Made by a program: the position numbers and the translations under genes
Assembly (NCBI GenBank): GCA_015491245.1
Contig: WFWH01000047.1
Span: 1-36,149, forward strand
DNA from: Patescibacteria group bacterium
GTDB lineage: Bacteria; Patescibacteriota; Minisyncoccia; Phycocordibacterales; UBA12088
DNA: 36,149 nt
Direction: 5' to 3'
Part shown: positions 34,435 through 36,149 of the stretch, one piece after another
Layout: each line of letters opens with the position of its first letter
How positions within the stretch are numbered: the first letter of the stretch is position 1
Notes under the pieces: generated by a model
Database searches by the model: none
What the model was told of the DNA's origin: nothing
Seen by the model: only the letters and a program-made list of their open reading frames with translations

Positions 34435-34863
34435 CTACCCTTCTTGGCGCCGCCGCTCCAAATAGCTCTCCAAAATGAGCGCGGCGGCCGCGTGGTCCAG
34501 CGGGCGGCGGGGCAGTGGTTTGCGCGTTTTCTCTCTCTCGGGACGCACGTGTGTGTGCCGCGCCATTTGGGTGGTAAACGACTCGTCTTCCCACACCACT
34601 GAAATGTGGGGCACCTCTTTACCCAGCGCCCGCACAAAACGGCGCGCCTGCGCCATAAGCGGGTTGTCCTCTCCCTGCAAGTCCCGCGATGCACCCACCA
34701 CCACGGTTTCTACTCCTTCTTTTGCGATAAGCGCTGCAACGCGGCGCACCGCGTGTTCTCTCGCGGGAATAATCGCGTACGGGAATGCAAAGCACCCTTC
34801 CTCATCGGAAAGGGCGAGGCCTATTTTAGTGGTACCGTAGTCAATGCCGAGCACACGCCCCAT
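34435..34863 (-). CDS. ruvX: Holliday junction resolvase-like RuvX/YqgF
   Basis: VLGIDYGTTKIGLALSD, VVGASRDLQGEDN, VWEDESFTTQMA, LDHAAAALILESYL. Confidence 0.9.
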   Translation of the reverse strand: MGRVLGIDYGTTKIGLALSDEEGCFAFPYAIIPAREHAVRRVAALIAKEGVETVVVGASRDLQGEDNPLMAQARRFVRALGKEVPHISVVWEDESFTTQMARHTHVRPEREKTRKPLPRRPLDHAAAALILESYLERRRQEG

Positions 34864-34949
34864 ACGCAGCTGCCACTTCCTTGCAGAGCCAGCATAGCAT
34901 ATCCACCCATCGGCATGTTGACAGGATGCAGAGTATGCTACACTGATAA

Positions 34950-35204
34950 GTGATGGACATGCTGCCGATGACCACACCGTGGTTTGTCTTTTTGGTCGCA
35001 CTGTGGACCTTGCCGTGGAAAGCATGGGCCCTGTGGCTTGCCGCGCGACGCGGTGAAAAATGGTGGTTTATCGCGCTGTTGGTACTCAACACACTGGCGA
35101 TACTTGAGATTATCTACATCTTTTTGGTAGCCGAGCGCCGCGACACCAAAACACCCACCTGCACACATGAAGGCAACGGCGCCGCCTCCGAAGAAGATGC
35201 ATGA
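34950..35204 (+). CDS. DUF5652-like small membrane protein
   Basis: WTLPWKAWALWLAARRGEKWWFIALLVLNTLAILEIIYIF. Confidence 0.7.
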   Translation: MMDMLPMTTPWFVFLVALWTLPWKAWALWLAARRGEKWWFIALLVLNTLAILEIIYIFLVAERRDTKTPTCTHEGNGAASEEDA

Positions 35205-35381
35205 ATCAGCGCTCTGTTATCGAGCCGCCACTACGTGTGATGCCCACCCTTGGCGCCTTTTATAGGTAGCGCGTCACCATGTAACGCGCCGGCCGCGCCG
35301 CACGCCAATGGCGCACCCGGCCAACGAATTGCCAGTTGCGCTGCACGCCAAACCGCCGTAGCATGCGTAGTGCGCACACAA

Positions 35382-35471
35382 GGAGGGGTGGCAGAGCGGT
35401 TGAATGCACCGGTCTTGAAAACCGGAGTGCCCGCAAGGGTACCGCGGGTTCGAATCCCGCCCCCTCCGCCA
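35382..35471 (+). tRNA. tRNA-Ser(TGA), CCA encoded
   Basis: GGAGGGG/CCCCTCC acceptor, G73, long variable arm, loop CTTGAAA, GGTTCGAATCC T-arm, CCA. Confidence 0.93.
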
Positions 35472-35856
35472 AAGGTAACTTCCGCTTTTTGTTTGATGCG
35501 TGGCAGCGCAGGGCGTACGGCGCAACAGCATGCTGCGCACTGTTGTTGTTAATCTTTGTTAAAAGTAACTATGGGGAAAAATAAAAACCCCATTACCCAA
35601 CAAGTAATCAGGAAGGCGAAGGTGCGCGGGGGTTTTTCTAAAATTACCACATCACATATCGGGCAATTAACTTCAGCACTGAAAAACTGAAAGAGTGCAA
35701 TACACCCCATGGCGCACCACAGGACAAAGGCAATCTCCCCGCAACACCCGCACCCTCTCGCACGCAGACGATGTTGTGGTAACCTGCTCCATTCGTGGAA
35801 GAATCAGGGCGTGCATAGTATAGTGTGTACATAAGCAGTTGCTCCGTTTGATTGGC

Positions 35857-36149
35857 ATGCACGCACCTGCCGCACCGCAGCCGCCGTTTGGGCGCGGGCG
35901 CCTCAGCGCCGGCATTTTGCCCTATCGCCGCAACGCCGAAGGGAAACTGGAAGTCTTGCTCCTGCACCCGGGCGGCCCCTTCTTTGCCAAAAAAGACGCG
36001 GGCGTGTGGACGCTCGGCAAGGGGCAGGTGGAGCAAGGCGAAACGCCCTTCGCTGCGGCACTGCGCGAATTTCAAGAGGAAACCGGCTTTGCGCCACCGC
36101 CCGACGAGGCCGGCTACCGCTATCTGGGGGAAGCGCGCTACCCGACGGG
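35857..36149 (+). CDS. NUDIX hydrolase (3' partial)
   Basis: Open to window end: MHAPAAPQPPFGRGRLSAGILPYRR...GVWTLGKGQVEQGETPFAAALREFQEETGF. Confidence 0.85.
   Translation, partial: MHAPAAPQPPFGRGRLSAGILPYRRNAEGKLEVLLLHPGGPFFAKKDAGVWTLGKGQVEQGETPFAAALREFQEETGFAPPPDEAGYRYLGEARYPT

Noticed and set aside
35581-35636. AAAAACCCC...GGGGGTTTTT pair as a structured RNA
   Set aside because: Arms are far apart with only a weak inner stem (ATTAC-GTAAT); could be a terminator but support is too thin.
1-36149. CRISPR array or phage structural genes
   Set aside because: No regularly spaced short repeats and no cas, capsid, portal or terminase motifs seen.

Overview
The gene content looks like a genome fragment from Patescibacteria/CPR (tentative: PilM/N/O-like pilus genes, DUF5652, compact GCGC-rich DNA). 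The left ~5.8 kb is accessory: an IS30 transposase remnant, a NUDIX hydrolase, and a ~3.5 kb block (class II RNR-like, CYTH, dTMP kinase-like, GreA-like) bounded by two near-identical ~280-bp leaders in inverted orientation. Each leader copy ends exactly at the start codon of an unrelated gene. Next is a metal-resistance region: a CysXXCys membrane protein, a thioredoxin-like protein, MerA, DUF2892, an RND pump with adaptor, and a divergent CsoR/FrmR-type repressor with a perfect operator palindrome. A likely operon follows: 7TM protein, ATP-grasp fused to a retropepsin-like protease, MBL hydrolase, ATP-grasp with an uncharacterised C-terminal region, and a Pif1-like helicase. Then come tRNA-His, a PrkA/YeaH/SpoVR set in which each gene has its own terminator-like hairpin, and a tandem long-hairpin repeat built from the 3' end of tRNA-Leu. 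The right end is housekeeping: rplS, RluD-like, uppS, acylphosphatase, tRNAs, pilus genes, VTT protein, MetG-C-like tRNA-binding protein, RuvX/YqgF, tRNA-Ser and a NUDIX start. The strongest candidates for something undescribed are the duplicated leader cassette, the tRNA-Leu-derived hairpin repeats, and the ATP-grasp/retropepsin/7TM operon. All identifications come from reading motifs; no database search was run.
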